NCBI GenBank assembly: GCA_947646735.1
Contig: CANTFK010000289.1
Span: forward strand, 166,532-230,531
Source: Peronospora farinosa
Lineage: Eukaryota > Oomycota > Peronosporomycetes > Peronosporales > Peronosporaceae
Reading direction: 5' to 3'
DNA: 64,000 bases
The position numbers and the translations under genes were made by a program. Within the stretch, counting starts at the first letter, position 1. Each line of letters starts with the position of its first letter. Under the pieces are notes generated by a model. The model worked only from the letters and a program-made list of their open reading frames with translations, was not told the origin of the DNA and searched no databases. Below are positions 44,273 through 54,348 of the stretch, one piece after another.

Positions 44273-44721
44273 CTAATTTGACATCTTCTCCGCCGCCTCG
44301 GGCAGCTGCCCCGCGTGCTTGGTCGGGTTGTACCACTGGCGAATCAGATTGTAGAACTCTTCCATCGGGCACTTGCCGACGTCACGAACCTTGCCACAAC
44401 CGCGACACACATACAGGCAGTGGTCGGCTGGGTGACCCTTCCTTCCACAGCACTCGCAAACGAGTCGCTTCCAACAGTCTAGATCCCCGTGCCTCCTAGA
44501 CCCACAATGGGTACACTTTGCCACGGGTGTCCCTGGAACCACCTTTTGTCCAGGTCCCTCTGCCATGCGTCGACTTCGGTCTGGGTCTGGGTCCTTATGA
44601 TCCCGGGGGTCATCTGCGTTCCTCGCCCTGCCAGTGTAAGGATTACTCGCCGCCGCATAAATTCTTCTGAGGTCACCTTCTCCCTCAGACCCACTGGAGC
44701 TGGACCCTTGGTCATTTTCAC
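44273..44721 (-). pseudogene. Gag zinc knuckles (A2)
   Basis: Two CX2CX4HX4C motifs, CTHCGSRRHGDLDC and CECCGRKGHPADHC, are followed by a cysteine cluster CRGCGKVRDVGKC that lacks the His. The downstream CPMEEFYNLIRQWYNPTKHA is nearly identical to A1 (CPMEEFYIIIRQWY), indicating constraint on a segment of unknown role between nucleocapsid and protease. Confidence 0.82.
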
Positions 44722-44757
44722 TTTCAGAAGTGGCTCGGATGACTTGAACGGGTCTCC

Positions 44758-46047
44758 TCAGCTGACGCTTGGTGTGGTCTGGAGTGGTTGGGCCTTCTGG
44801 CGAAACTTGCTGGACCCGAATAAGACCCTTCCTTGACGCGTCTTCGCTCTCTGACGAGCCAGCAGGACTTCCTCCAGGTCATCTGCATCAGAAAGTCTGA
44901 GCAATGTAAGCTGGTCCACTAATTCTCGATCATCCAAGGTTTCCACGTAATGATCCACGTGTTCACGCTTTACACTGGGGGGTCCACCCTTAATATCTAG
45001 CTTGGCCCTGAGCCCTGCCACGTTCAAACCGTACAGATATTCCAAGGGTGACTCATCTGCTCTCTTTCTGGCGTGATAATATTGTCAGGCCACCGAAACC
45101 CCTAAGCCGCATAATTGTGCTTGGAACTCTCGCAGAAGCAGCTTCCAATCGACGCGTACCGTTCGACCTAGCTGTCGATACCAATTCTGAGCTGGACCCG
45201 TGAGCAGGGACCCAAAAATGAGACACTTCTCGCTGTCTGGTGCCTGGTCTCGGAGAAAAGCCGTCTTTACCTTAGTGCTCCAGCTTCTGGCACGATCTTC
45301 ATCGTGGTCCCTTCCGCTAAATTCCTTCAGATCCGACGAGGCCGATACCCTAATGTGTGGAACAACAGTAGGGGGTCCTCCTGCCGTAGCCGCGGCCACA
45401 GTCGCTCGCGCTGAGGTCATCGGGAACGCCAAGTCATCTGGGTCGTATTCATCATGGGTTGACCCCACAGACTCCATGTCCACATCAGGGATATCGCCTA
45501 GTGGTCCTAGGCGCTCAATTCGCTGGGAGGACCTGGGATGAACTGGTCCTTGACCCTTCGTGGTTTGTCCCATGTCCACTGCAACTTTTTTGGAGCCTTG
45601 TTCTTCAAGGAACTTGGTCATCGCCTTATCAAAGTACGACTGGAGTGCGCTAGGGGAAACTGACTCGGTCTTTGCTTCCTGGTCCGTCTTTGTCCCAATT
45701 ACCCTTGGCTCCACTTTGCATCGGGCTTCCGTCTCCTCCTGTGTTTGGCGCTGGACCCATGGGGTTACTGTGTCCACATGGCCAGCTTCGCGAATTCGTG
45801 CTTCTAACAACGGTGCACCAGCTGGACCCAGTTGCATTCGGTTTACCGTATCCATCAGGGCCGACATCATAGATGAGGTGGATGATTCGTACTGAGACCT
45901 TGGTGACGATTCACCGAGTGACGCAGCAGGAGAGCCCACACCAGGATCCACTACTCCTCCATCTTGACGGGGTACTTCCTTCGGGGGAAACTCCCCCACT
46001 AACGTCTTGAGGTGACCATGCAGGGTCACTAGGGTTTTATTCAAGGT
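44758..46047 (-). pseudogene. Gag capsid region (A2), 5'-truncated
   Basis: From the junction at 46,047 the frame reads NKTLVTLHGHLKTLVGEFPP, a Pro/Gln/Glu-rich stretch, then DLKEFSGRDHDEDRARSW, TAFLRDQAPDSEKCLIFGSL and TGPAQNWYRQLGRTV, the capsid region of a Ty3/gypsy Gag. A frameshift near 45,100 leads to YLYGLNVAGLRAKLDIKGG and LDDRELVDQLTLLRLSDADD. The first 70 or so residues of the open frame to the right belong to family B integrase and are not Gag. Confidence 0.75.
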
Positions 46048-46410
46048 ACTTATACATTCGCGGCCAGAAAAATACGCGAGAAATAGCTGCAAACGTCTTC
46101 TCGCGACCCAGGTGTCCGCCAGCTGGGTGTCGTGAAATTCATGAACCAATCGGGCTCGAAGGTCGTCATCAGCAGGGATGATGACACGCGGGGAATCAAA
46201 GACGTCCATCGTGTACGTCAGCAACGGATCGTCAAGTGCGTAACGCTTGATGTTGTCGCGTGTTGGTTTCGTCAACTTCGCGAGTAATTTTTCGCTCGGG
46301 TCCCTGAGATAGTTGATGATTCCTGCATAGAAGGAATCATGTGCGTAGGATTTTAGCGATCTGAGTTCGGATAGAAAGCACGGGGGTCGAAATCATCGCA
46401 TTAAGTTCCA
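46048..46410 (-). pseudogene. Integrase zinc-domain fragment (B2)
   Basis: DNIKRYALDDPLLTYTMDVF and FDSPRVIIPADDDLRARLVH are homologous to the sequence before the zinc domain in B1. After a frameshift it gives HLGREKTFAAISRVFFWPRM and YK, then stops matching at the last bases of ATGTATAAGT. In B1 the same point continues with WVRNWIRTCEICQ. The remaining integrase and chromodomain are absent. Confidence 0.85.
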
Positions 46411-46459
46411 GGTCAATACAACACACACAGATATCTTCGTCGTCATCAACATACTCCGT

Positions 46460-47542
46460 TTAATGACCCATATCACGCCGAGGATCGTAATCAGGACGAC
46501 GAGAAAGCGTATCAGCAAGAATGTTATTCTTGCCAGGCTTGTAATGCACCACAAAATTATACTCGGCAAAAAATGACAACCACCGTGCCATACTTTGGGA
46601 CGAGTGAGGACTCATGACGGCGGTACGCAATGATGCGTGATCTGTGTAGATAGAAAACATCTTTTCACCGAGCAAATATACTATAAACTTGATTAGCGCG
46701 TAACGCATAGCCAAACGTTCCTTGTCGTGTACCGGATAATTTTTCTCGGCAGGTTTCATCTGTCGTGATTGAAAACTCACGACGCGCTCTCGACCCTCTT
46801 CATCAAATTGCATGAGGGCACATCCTATAGCGAAATTGCTCGCGTCACACACGACGTGGAATGGCTTAGAGTCATCAGGTAACATCAGCACCGGTGCCTC
46901 GGACAAGCTCTTCTTTACGGAGTCGAAGGCAGATTGATGTTCTGCCGTCCATAACCATACTGCATCTTTCTTGAGCAAAGTCGATAATGGCTGAATTAGC
47001 TCAGCATAGTTCTTCGTATACTTATGCAAGTAATTCGCCAGACCGAGCCATTGGCGTAATTCAGTTTGGTTCCTGGGCGTTGGCCAGGAACAGATCGATG
47101 AGATCTTTTCAGGATCAGCGCGGACACCTTCCTTGCTGACGTAGCAACCGAATACTGGAATCTCGGGAGCGCAGAAGACACATTTCTTCAAATTCGCATA
47201 CAATTTATTCTCGCGCATAACTTGAAACACCTGCTTCAAGTGTCGAAGGTTTGCCTCCTTAGCGCTGAGCTTTTGCTCAGCGCGGCTGTGAACGAAAATG
47301 TCGTCAGAGTAGCTCGGCGCAAAGTCGCGAAGTGGGCGAAGTACTTGTGTCACCATCCGATTGAACGTAGCTGGAGCATTCTTAAGACCTTGTAGCATGA
47401 CTAGTGACTCCCAAAGCATCCCGCTTGGGGTGCTGACCGCAGTGAACGTAATGTCACTGTCCCTCATGAGGATTTGATAGAAACCGTCTGTCAGATCTAT
47501 GGCGCTGTAGATCTCGCTCCCGGACATGGTATTTAATACCAT
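46460..47542 (-). pseudogene. Reverse transcriptase and canonical RNase H (B2)
   Basis: A 360-codon open frame. RT: SAIDLTDGFYQILMRDSD, GLKNAPATFNRMVTQVLR, catalytic SYSDDIFVHS (YSDD) and CSWPTPRNQTELRQWLG. RNase H: FHVVCDASNFAIGCALMQ, VHDKERLAMRYAL, IYTDHASLRTA and NNILADTLSRRPDY, all four acids present. This intact RNase H is a useful contrast with family A, where two acids are lost. The N-terminal part of RT lies in other frames up to 47,700 (WRIVHTFNKLNDATIPN). Confidence 0.9.
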
Positions 47543-47563
47543 GTCTTTTCGAGGGATAGGCGT

Positions 47564-48396
47564 TTAATTCGGGATCGTGGCGTCGTTCAGCTTGTTGAAG
47601 GTGTGCACAATGCGCCAACCGCCGGTGGCTTTATTCACACAGGAAGTCGGACTCGAATGTGGCGAAATACTCTCGCGGACATGGCCAGCCTTGCGGCGAC
47701 CCTCGAAAAATTCATCAATAGCGATGAATTGGTCGCGAGGTAACGGCCACTGCCTTGTCACGCAACATTTCGATCCTGGCACGAGATAGATCTCGTGCTG
47801 CACACCACGATCCGCCGGAAGCTCAGCTGAAATTCTCTCCGGGAAAATATCGGCGTACTCACGGGCGATATCGTATACAGGGTTGCCTGAAGCACGAAGA
47901 GCATCCCAAGACTGTGCCGCGAAGCGTTCTTCGCGCGCTGATTTAGACTCGGCGCTCTTCGGGCGAACCTTCAGAACTTCTTCACTGCTGCTTCGGTGGC
48001 TGAAACGATGCACACTTGCTCGATGTCGCCGATCTTGAGGTCGTGAAGGAAATTTTTCCATGAAAGGTCTGGCAGAGATGTGATATCTTCAGCAGTGAAC
48101 GGTGGACTCGCTACCTCAATGTAGCGGCCACGATGTGGGGATCCCTCCACATATTCAAGCGCGCATACGAATTTCGTCACTACGGAATCAAATGCATCAG
48201 CATCTTGACGGGAATTTCGTCGTCTTGGTGATCGGCGTGCTCTTTTCTTGCGTTTTCTCTTGCGTCTCGAGCCCCTGCTCGATACTGGCACGTCGCTATC
48301 ACAAGAGGATGATGTATCCCCCTCTAGACGTGAGAGCTCTGTCTCCACCACGTCGGTCTCATGCGGAACCGTAGTCCGCCCATTCTCGTCAATCAA
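47564..48396 (-). pseudogene. Pre-RT linker with basic patch (B2)
   Basis: Two overlapping frames. The first has RKRKRKKRARRSPRRRNSR, a strong candidate nuclear-localisation signal, and SLPDLSWKNFLHDLKIGDI. The second has SAREERFAAQSWDALRASGN, PVYDIAREYADIFPERI and PRDQFIAIDEFFEGRRKAG, the standard entry into a Ty3/gypsy RT. The second is shared with copy B1. Confidence 0.7.
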
Positions 48397-48432
48397 AAGC
48401 GGAGGCTCGTCTTCGACCGCTTCACTTGTTTG

Positions 48433-48861
48433 CGGGAGACCCTGCTCGACCGCCTCGATATTTATCGGGAGCCTCTGCTCGTCCGATGTACTTGTACGCG
48501 GGAGCCCCTGCTCGACCGCCTCGAAAATGATCGGGAGCCTCTGCTCGTACGATGTGATTGTATGCGGGAGCCCCTGCTCAACCGCCGCAAAATTTATCGG
48601 GAGCCGCTGCTCTTCCGATGTGCTTGTATTTGGGAGCCCCTGCTCGACCGCCTCGTTTAGAATCGGGAACCCCTGTTCGACCGATGTCTGTGTGTGCGGG
48701 AACCGCTGTTTAACCGCCTCGCTGTGAATCGGGAACCTTTGTTCGACCGATGTCTGTGTATGCTAGAACCGCTGTTCGACCGCCTCGTTGTGCATCGGGA
48801 ACCCCTGTTCGACCGATGTCTGTGTATGCGGGAACCGCTGTTCGACCGCTTCGTTCTGTGG
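48433..48861. repeat. 33/66-bp coding repeat between protease and RT (B2)
   Basis: Thirteen half-units of exactly 33 bp, alternating in two types so that the true unit is 66 bp. One type starts CGGGAACCCCTGTTCGACCG, the other CGGGAACCGCTGTTCGACCG; older units have CGGGAGCC. On the minus strand the unit encodes 22 residues of the form EAVEQRF-P-HTQTSVEQGF-P. All 13 half-units keep the frame, with one stop created by TAG near 48,763. Confidence 0.95.
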
Positions 48862-49482
48862 CTCCGTCCGTGTAACGGAACATATTGCGCACAGAGGGCC
48901 ATCGCTCTCTCTGTGTTGACTACTAGTCGTGGCGAGTTCGTTCACGATCCTGACGTGAGGCCAATCGGATGAAGCGACCAACAAATGAGTAAACACTTCA
49001 CTGACGTCATAACCGCTTCGTCGTTTGACGGACCGAGAAAGCCAATCCATCTTCGGCTGATACCGTGACAGCCACGGTATCCCAAGTATGCAATCAAATG
49101 CATAATGCATCTCGTACACCAAAAATTCGTCGTTGCTCTGTAAACCGTCGAAAGTGTACGGTAAAACCACTGTTTTACGCGGGACACGTTTTGGTTGTCC
49201 ATCGGCAAGTTTGACAATGATGTCACCTGGACCTTCTCGAACCGTGACAGTCGACGGGAGAAGGGACAAACAGGATGCACGAAAGAAGTCGTTGGAAGCG
49301 CGAAAATCCAACAACGCTCGAAGTGGTCGCTCCACTCCAGAGACGATGAGACTGATAATAATCAGTCTCGAATCATCGCGCATGGTGGTGGCATTGAAGT
49401 GGGTATGAATCACTTTGGGGATAGGAGCCCGAGCTGCCACCTGAGTACTCGGGGCTCCATTTCTGCCAGTAGGGCGTTCCAC
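48763..49482 (-). pseudogene. Retropepsin with altered active site (B2)
   Basis: The domain is recognised by RLIIISLIVSGVERPLRALL, NDEFLVYEMHYAFDCILGIP and WLSRYQPKMDW. At the catalytic position the sequence reads LLDFRASNDFF where the family pattern is D-S-G-A-S, so Ser-Gly is replaced by Phe-Arg. The Asp remains, but a retropepsin with this change should be inactive. The C-terminal end runs into the 33/66-bp repeat. Confidence 0.78.
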
Positions 49483-49484
49483 GC

Positions 49485-50522
49485 CTACTGGAACCGCTCG
49501 TTTTTTGGCGGGACCACCGACGACACAGCGTCTCCTCGTGAGACAGCTGTGTTCATCGTCACCGGCGCAGGTGCTCGAAAGACAGCCGCACGATGGCCTG
49601 TTTTACCACAGCGAAACCACTTCATCGTGTTAGGATTGCGAATGTCGCGGCTTAATGATTTGCCGCGACCACGAGAGGACTCAATTGCATCAATTTCCAT
49701 TGGCTCTGGGCCAGACGTCCGGGAATGTTGTGACGCTGCGTACAGGTACGACGACGCGACAGTGTAATCCTCACGAAGCGCGAGGGCAAATGCCTCCTCG
49801 AGGGACTTTGGCTCAGCACGTGTGAGGCAGTAACGCGTCATGCCCTTTTGCGTACCAAAAATAAAGACATGGACTTGTGAAGCCATGTCAATTGGCTGCG
49901 TGGTAATGCACGAAGCAAGATGACGTGTCTTCTGCACGTAGTCACGCATCGACAGCTTGCCCTGTCGGAGTGAGAGGAAATCTGCACGCAAGCGAGATTC
50001 ATCTTGAGGAGGCTCGAAAGCCAGTCGTAAGTCACGCTGGATATCGTCCAGCGTAGGAAACGCCGACTCATCTACAACGAGCTTCCCGAGATCCCATTCC
50101 TTGGCTTTGCCAACAAGCCAAGACAACAGGAAATTGACCTTGGCCGTCGGAGCGTCAACTAAACTTGACGCTATTGCAATATCCACCTCGAGAAACCAGC
50201 GATTGAGGGGGAGACGATCCGGACCATCACCGGAGTACGTTGACGTCTCCATCTTGATAGCGTCATGGTGCGAAGTGCGCGAGGGAGTCAATACTCGCCG
50301 ATTCTCGTCGGCGAGCTCGCGCACCATAAAGTCTTGGATGGCGGCACGTTGATCATCGGGCGTCGCTGTGCTCAGCAGCGACGTCACAATAGTTTCGCCA
50401 GACACCGCCACAAGGCGATGTAGTGCCTGCCACTCTACCGAGGTAAGATGTGGAAAATCAGAATGCTCCAGCGAGACCGCTGCCACCGAAGACTCTTCCA
50501 TGTTCATCTCGAATCTGGTCAT
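49485..50522 (-). pseudogene. Gag polyprotein (B2)
   Basis: A 345-codon open frame from the ATG at 50,522, 26 bp from the LTR and just after the primer-binding site. The capsid region shows [37 protein letters not shown] and [20 protein letters not shown], then [10 protein letters not shown] before the zinc knuckle. The knuckle reads [14 protein letters not shown], with the first Cys replaced by Trp and the last by Phe, so RNA binding is probably lost. The N-terminal [18 protein letters not shown] resembles the Gag start at 63.3 kb. Confidence 0.85.
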
Positions 50523-50530
50523 TGGAAGGA

Positions 50531-50546
50531 CTACGAAGTGCTACCA
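50531..50546 (-). other. Primer-binding site (B2)
   Basis: On the minus strand, two bases after the LTR end, TGGTAGCACTTCGTAG begins with TGG as expected for pairing with a tRNA 3' CCA end. The element at the right window edge has TGGTAACACTAGTAGTCC at the corresponding place. The primer tRNA was not identified. Confidence 0.6.
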
Positions 50547-50548
50547 GG

Positions 50549-50872
50549 TGTAACGGGCTAAGGACCCGTTACCGTCTTACACTAAAATAGCGTTGAGGAA
50601 GCGCTCTTAATTAACTCGTAAATGTAACTCTGTTTTATTTTTGTTTTCGTTATAATTTGCAGTAAGTGCGAATGTGTTCCCTAGCTCATGGGAAACACTC
50701 AATATGGAAGTCAATTTATTATTGGTTTATTTTTGGTTCTGGCACCCCAATAATAAACCAAAAATAAAATGACGCGCAGTATCCACTAATCGGATACTGC
50801 CCTATGCCTACTGATGTAATTATGTATTAATCCTATAACTACTCATGCATTTTTTAAGGTTTTACCATTACA
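50549..50872 (-). repeat. 5' LTR, family B (copy B2)
   Basis: 324 bp, starting TGTAACGGGCTAAGG and ending TTTTACCATTACA. It is homologous to the LTR at 30,597-30,899. It contains the hairpin GTGTTCCC...GGGAAACAC at 50,674-50,698 and two crossing perfect inverted repeats at 50,716-50,768. The right side joins copy A3 integrase inside GASETI; the first flanking bases are AATCG. Confidence 0.9.
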
Positions 50873-51837
50873 AATCGTCTCACTAGCGCCGAAACGGCGG
50901 AAACACATTCTTCATACCCCTTAGCTACTGTCTGGGCCGTCCGTGACGCACTAGCTTCAGACATTTTATAACAAATGAACAGGTCGACCCAAATTAGTAG
51001 GTCCTTGTTCCTATGTACGTTTGGGAAGAGATGGTATATGATCCATCGTGATGATTTGGAAAGGGTACGTCGCTTCAACATTCCCCAAAGACTTCCCTTG
51101 TAAAGTGGGCCTCACTTTCCTAGTCTCACAATCCATGGATTGACCCACATATGTCTGAACGCTCCGAAATAGACCCCTCCAATGACAATATCGTCGAATC
51201 CGATGATAGGTACGCCCGATTCCCTGATGAACGCCCTCCAAACTTGTATGATAGTGATGAAGAACGTCGGCCTGGAGACTCTCGGGTATCACCAATCTAG
51301 CAGTTAAATCTCGGTCGTCTCCCTTGATCCTCTGGCCGGGGCAGTAAACTAGCAGTGCTTCTTCGCTTATCTCGTATCCACCGGACATCTTACTACACAT
51401 TCGGCCAGAGGTCTTCCCAGCCTCCCTTTAATGTATATCTTTTAATAGTGTACCCAGCTCTCTTTTTCTTGCGTTTTATGGAGTCGATCCACCCGAAGTC
51501 GTTGTATTACGTCTCTTTGCATAACTTCTCCGGATACTCTGACGGGGAACCATAACCGCGTCACCGCGGATATCTTTACAGGCGGACTACGGTCTTTGAG
51601 AACTAACACTGCTGGCAGCCGATTGATCGCTTCTAGACCTGACCTCTTTTCCTACGGTATCGACTCCGCCCATCGCTGCTGGTGTAAATCTGTGCTGGTC
51701 AACTGATCCGCGCTCTGATTCCAGTCTCGTCTCACATGTAAGCCTGAATAGGGGGGACACAAGTGGAGCGCGATTAGCGCCTTTGCCCGTAATGGGGATA
51801 AACCTAAAGTATTACACTCTATCTCTTCACGCAGCTA

Positions 51838-52272
51838 TTATACAACCAAACTAGAATCTCTAGAAATGATCAGCCGCTGTCGCTTTAGAGACTTAAACAA
51901 GTCAAAACCCAACAACATGCCTTCATATTTGGCCTCACTCATTGTAGATTTGTCGAGATATCTCGACGCAGCTTCGACTACAGTCCATGTAGGAAGTCTC
52001 CATACAATAGCGCTACAGGCGCCTCCTCCTTGCTTCTCCCGAGCCAACCCATCGAAACTCATTACATACAGTCCTTCGTACGGTTCCACTAAGGGCATAA
52101 GCAGGTAAATCGTCTGTCTCGCTTTCTTCCTAGATTCAACTGACGACAGAATTGAGTCCACGCTTTCTTGAGGCGTAATGCTGGCTGCCAGCGCCCCCCC
52201 CCCCCGCACCTGGTCTTCGCTTTCTTGCCCTTCACAATCTCTAGGGTCCACTGGGTTAAAAGAGCGGCCCAA
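51838..52272 (-). pseudogene. Acquired-type RNase H (A3)
   Basis: YVMSFDGLAREKQGGGACSA and IVWRLPTWTVVEAASRYLD correspond to the A1 and A2 domains, without the stop that breaks both of those. The Glu motif NEAEY reads SEAKY, so the catalytic Glu is Lys, and GDSNLV reads RDSSLV. The upstream RT-linked domain has ALTRHSTLAW, with Arg at the lost Asp position as in A1. Confidence 0.75.
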
Positions 52273-52601
52273 TTTTTTAAGTGACCTTGCATCCCGAATA
52301 ATTCACTAGCCAGGCTAGTGTAGAATGTCTCGTCAAAGCCTTGAGGGGTCGGGTGACCAACATCGTCTAACAAGTCTCCAATATTCGTAACAACGCCAAC
52401 ACCTCCTTTTTTACTGTGCTATACTTCAGCTCATGCGAATCGAGGGTCCGGCTCGGTCCATCAATTTTAATCTAGCATGGCGAACGCCACTTAAACCTTC
52501 GACCATTTTTCTTCATCTTCTCCTTCAGTTTTCATGCTATCGCTAGCCTCCAATTGGTACGTCTACGAGTGGAAATACACTTCTATAAATTCGTAAAGGA
52601 T

Positions 52602-53466
52602 CTACGCGTATATGGCATAATCTTCGATATATCTACTGTAGTAATTTGGGCTTCCAAGAAATAATTGCATAGTGTTCAGCGTTGTTTGTAAAGATAGGTC
52701 GACCAAAGATTGAAGGTCCTTTGGGAGGGCTTCTAGTCCCTCCTTGGACACCGGATGTCCAAGGTAATTGACCTTCCGACATCCACACAAGTTCTTGACT
52801 GCACTAATCGACTTATTCCAACAATTGCACACGTCTAGCAACCAATCCATTTTCTGGCAAAATGTAGCACACGATTCAGCAAAAATCAATATATCGTCAA
52901 TGTATGACCGTCGACTCAATATCGAGGGACCTTGCTTGACATCCGGTTACCCTATAGCAAACACATCTTATTAATGGTTCCTGGATAAACTCGTATGAAC
53001 CCTTAAAACGTATGATCCAACAGCCGCTGGTCCATCTGAGGTGCTTTCTTGAGCCCAAAGGGCATCCAAAGCCAATCAAATAATACTACGGCGTGACGAA
53101 CGCCGAGTTCATCCTCTTATCCTTTCCTCTCGGTCATACTGACGTCCAAACTCACTCGCCATGTCAAGAGAACAATTATATGAAGCTCCATCTTGGTCTC
53201 CCAATAATTTGTTAGTTAACGGCATGGGGTAGACCATAAGTCGAGTAAGATCATTCATCAACCGATATTCGATGCACAATCTGATGTTCACCCCACTCTT
53301 CTTCACGATGATTACAGTTGGGCTGGACAATGGCGAGGTGGTTGGCTGAATAATATTTGCTGATATCGGTCACTTCATCAGGTCGGCTAATTTCTTTTTG
53401 AATTGAGGGGCCACCTTCCGTACACATTGCGCAATCGGTCTCGCATTCCCCACATCGATGTCGCAT
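52602..53466 (-). pseudogene. Reverse transcriptase fragments (A3)
   Basis: In separate frames: TVIIVKKSGVNIRLCIEYRL, MNDLTRLMVYPMPL, SLDMASEF, SYIDDILIFAES and MQLFLGSPNYYSRYIEDYAI. The order and the YIDD motif agree with A1 and A2. At least five frame changes separate them. Confidence 0.8.
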
Positions 53467-53800
53467 ATCGCCCCTCGGGCGGCTGGAGGCAAGGCGTTAC
53501 CTTTCTCCACAAACAGATGTCGCTTTCTATGTTATCTGTTTTAGCCGGTCCACCTCATCAAGTTTATTCTCATCCGGATCAGGACCTGTTGATAGATCTG
53601 TATGTCTTTAAACACAATACTTTCAGGTAAAAGGTCCACTTCTGGTATGATAGCCCATCCTTATTTTATGTCCTCGGCCCAAAGTTCTCCACTCTCGAAA
53701 GTACACACCTGATCTCTTTCCTGTGACAAGTCTCCCAGTTTGGCTTGATCGTCATTGGTAGTGGTCACGGTATGTCGGTCTTCTTTAAAAGTACTGATAA

Positions 53801-54348
53801 CTCCTTTATTCTCACGAGTTTAATTCTATTAAGTCCGATTCAGATTTAAATTTGAAAAATCAAAATGACACGTCCTTGGCTGGCAGAGGGGATATCGACT
53901 TCGAAGCTTGCTCAAGAGGCTTCTGGGGATGTAGGTAATAATGATAATGAATTAATTAAACAACCATAAGTCCTATCGTTCTTGATTAAACTTGCGTCAT
54001 AATCTGTAGACTGTGGCATGTCAGGTATCATCAACTGTTTTTTATGTCATAAACTGTCTGTCATAGCAACTGGCATGTCAAAAATGGTCAGTGTTTGTTC
54101 GGTTACTCACATCACACAGGATGCAAATAGTACTGTGTCAGGCACTTCTGCTGTATCAGAATCTTGGGCTTACAAACATATACATTTAATTAGAGCAGCC
54201 AGGAAACTACAATGGCCAATATCAACCAATGGTGAGGCAATAATTAATCCGATCTGTGAATATTATACTTTAGTCTTCTGTGATATAGTCTGTAATATGG
54301 TCCAAGATGTGTTTTTGGCTCAAGTATTGCTTCAATTCATCGACAAAA
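53801..54348. other. 5' flank of GBP-like gene
   Basis: About 550 bp between the end of copy A3 and the GBP-like start codon. A plus-strand frame from 54,018 runs through into the first exon in another phase (VSGTSAVSESWAYKHIHLIR and similar) and is not recognised. It may be promoter, 5' UTR and transposon debris. Confidence 0.4.

Larger units (their letters stand above)
36557..46047 (-). mobile_element. Ty3/gypsy dual-RNase H retrotransposon, copy A2
   Basis: This is the most complete member of family A. On the minus strand it has gag, zinc knuckles, protease, linker, RT, two RNase H domains, integrase and chromodomain, followed by the antisense gene and an LTR at lower coordinates. It is cut on the 5' side at 46,047/46,048, where integrase of family B begins in mid-domain, so it has no 5' LTR, leader or Gag start. 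A handful of stops and frameshifts disrupt the frames, far fewer than in A1 or A3. Confidence 0.85.
46048..50872 (-). mobile_element. Ty3/gypsy family B, copy B2 (3'-truncated)
   Basis: 5' LTR, primer-binding site, gag, protease, repeat-bearing linker, RT, RNase H and the first part of integrase follow one another from right to left. The element ends abruptly at 46,048 inside the integrase zinc domain, where copy A2 gag begins. The right end sits inside the integrase of copy A3, so B2 inserted into A3. Frames are relatively long, which suggests it is the youngest large element apart from A2. Confidence 0.85.
50873..53800 (-). mobile_element. Ty3/gypsy dual-RNase H element, copy A3 (very degenerate)
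   Basis: Integrase (IGRTYHRIRRYCHWRGLFRS, IITMDHIPSLPK and RRFGASETI), acquired RNase H, RT-linked RNase H, RT (SYIDDILIFAES, YSRYIEDYAIYA), pre-RT region and part of the linker (CTFESGELWAEDIK) are readable in many short frames. Protease and gag are missing to the right. The 3' part, where an antisense gene would be expected, is cut away by the B2 insertion at 50,872. Confidence 0.8.

Noticed and set aside
30597..50872. One family B element with 3' LTR at 30.6 kb and 5' LTR at 50.5 kb, split by a nested family A element.
   Set aside because: RT and the pre-RT region are present on both sides (35.4-34.1 kb and 47.7-46.5 kb), so there are two copies, and the outer flanks TATCC and AATCG do not form a target-site duplication.
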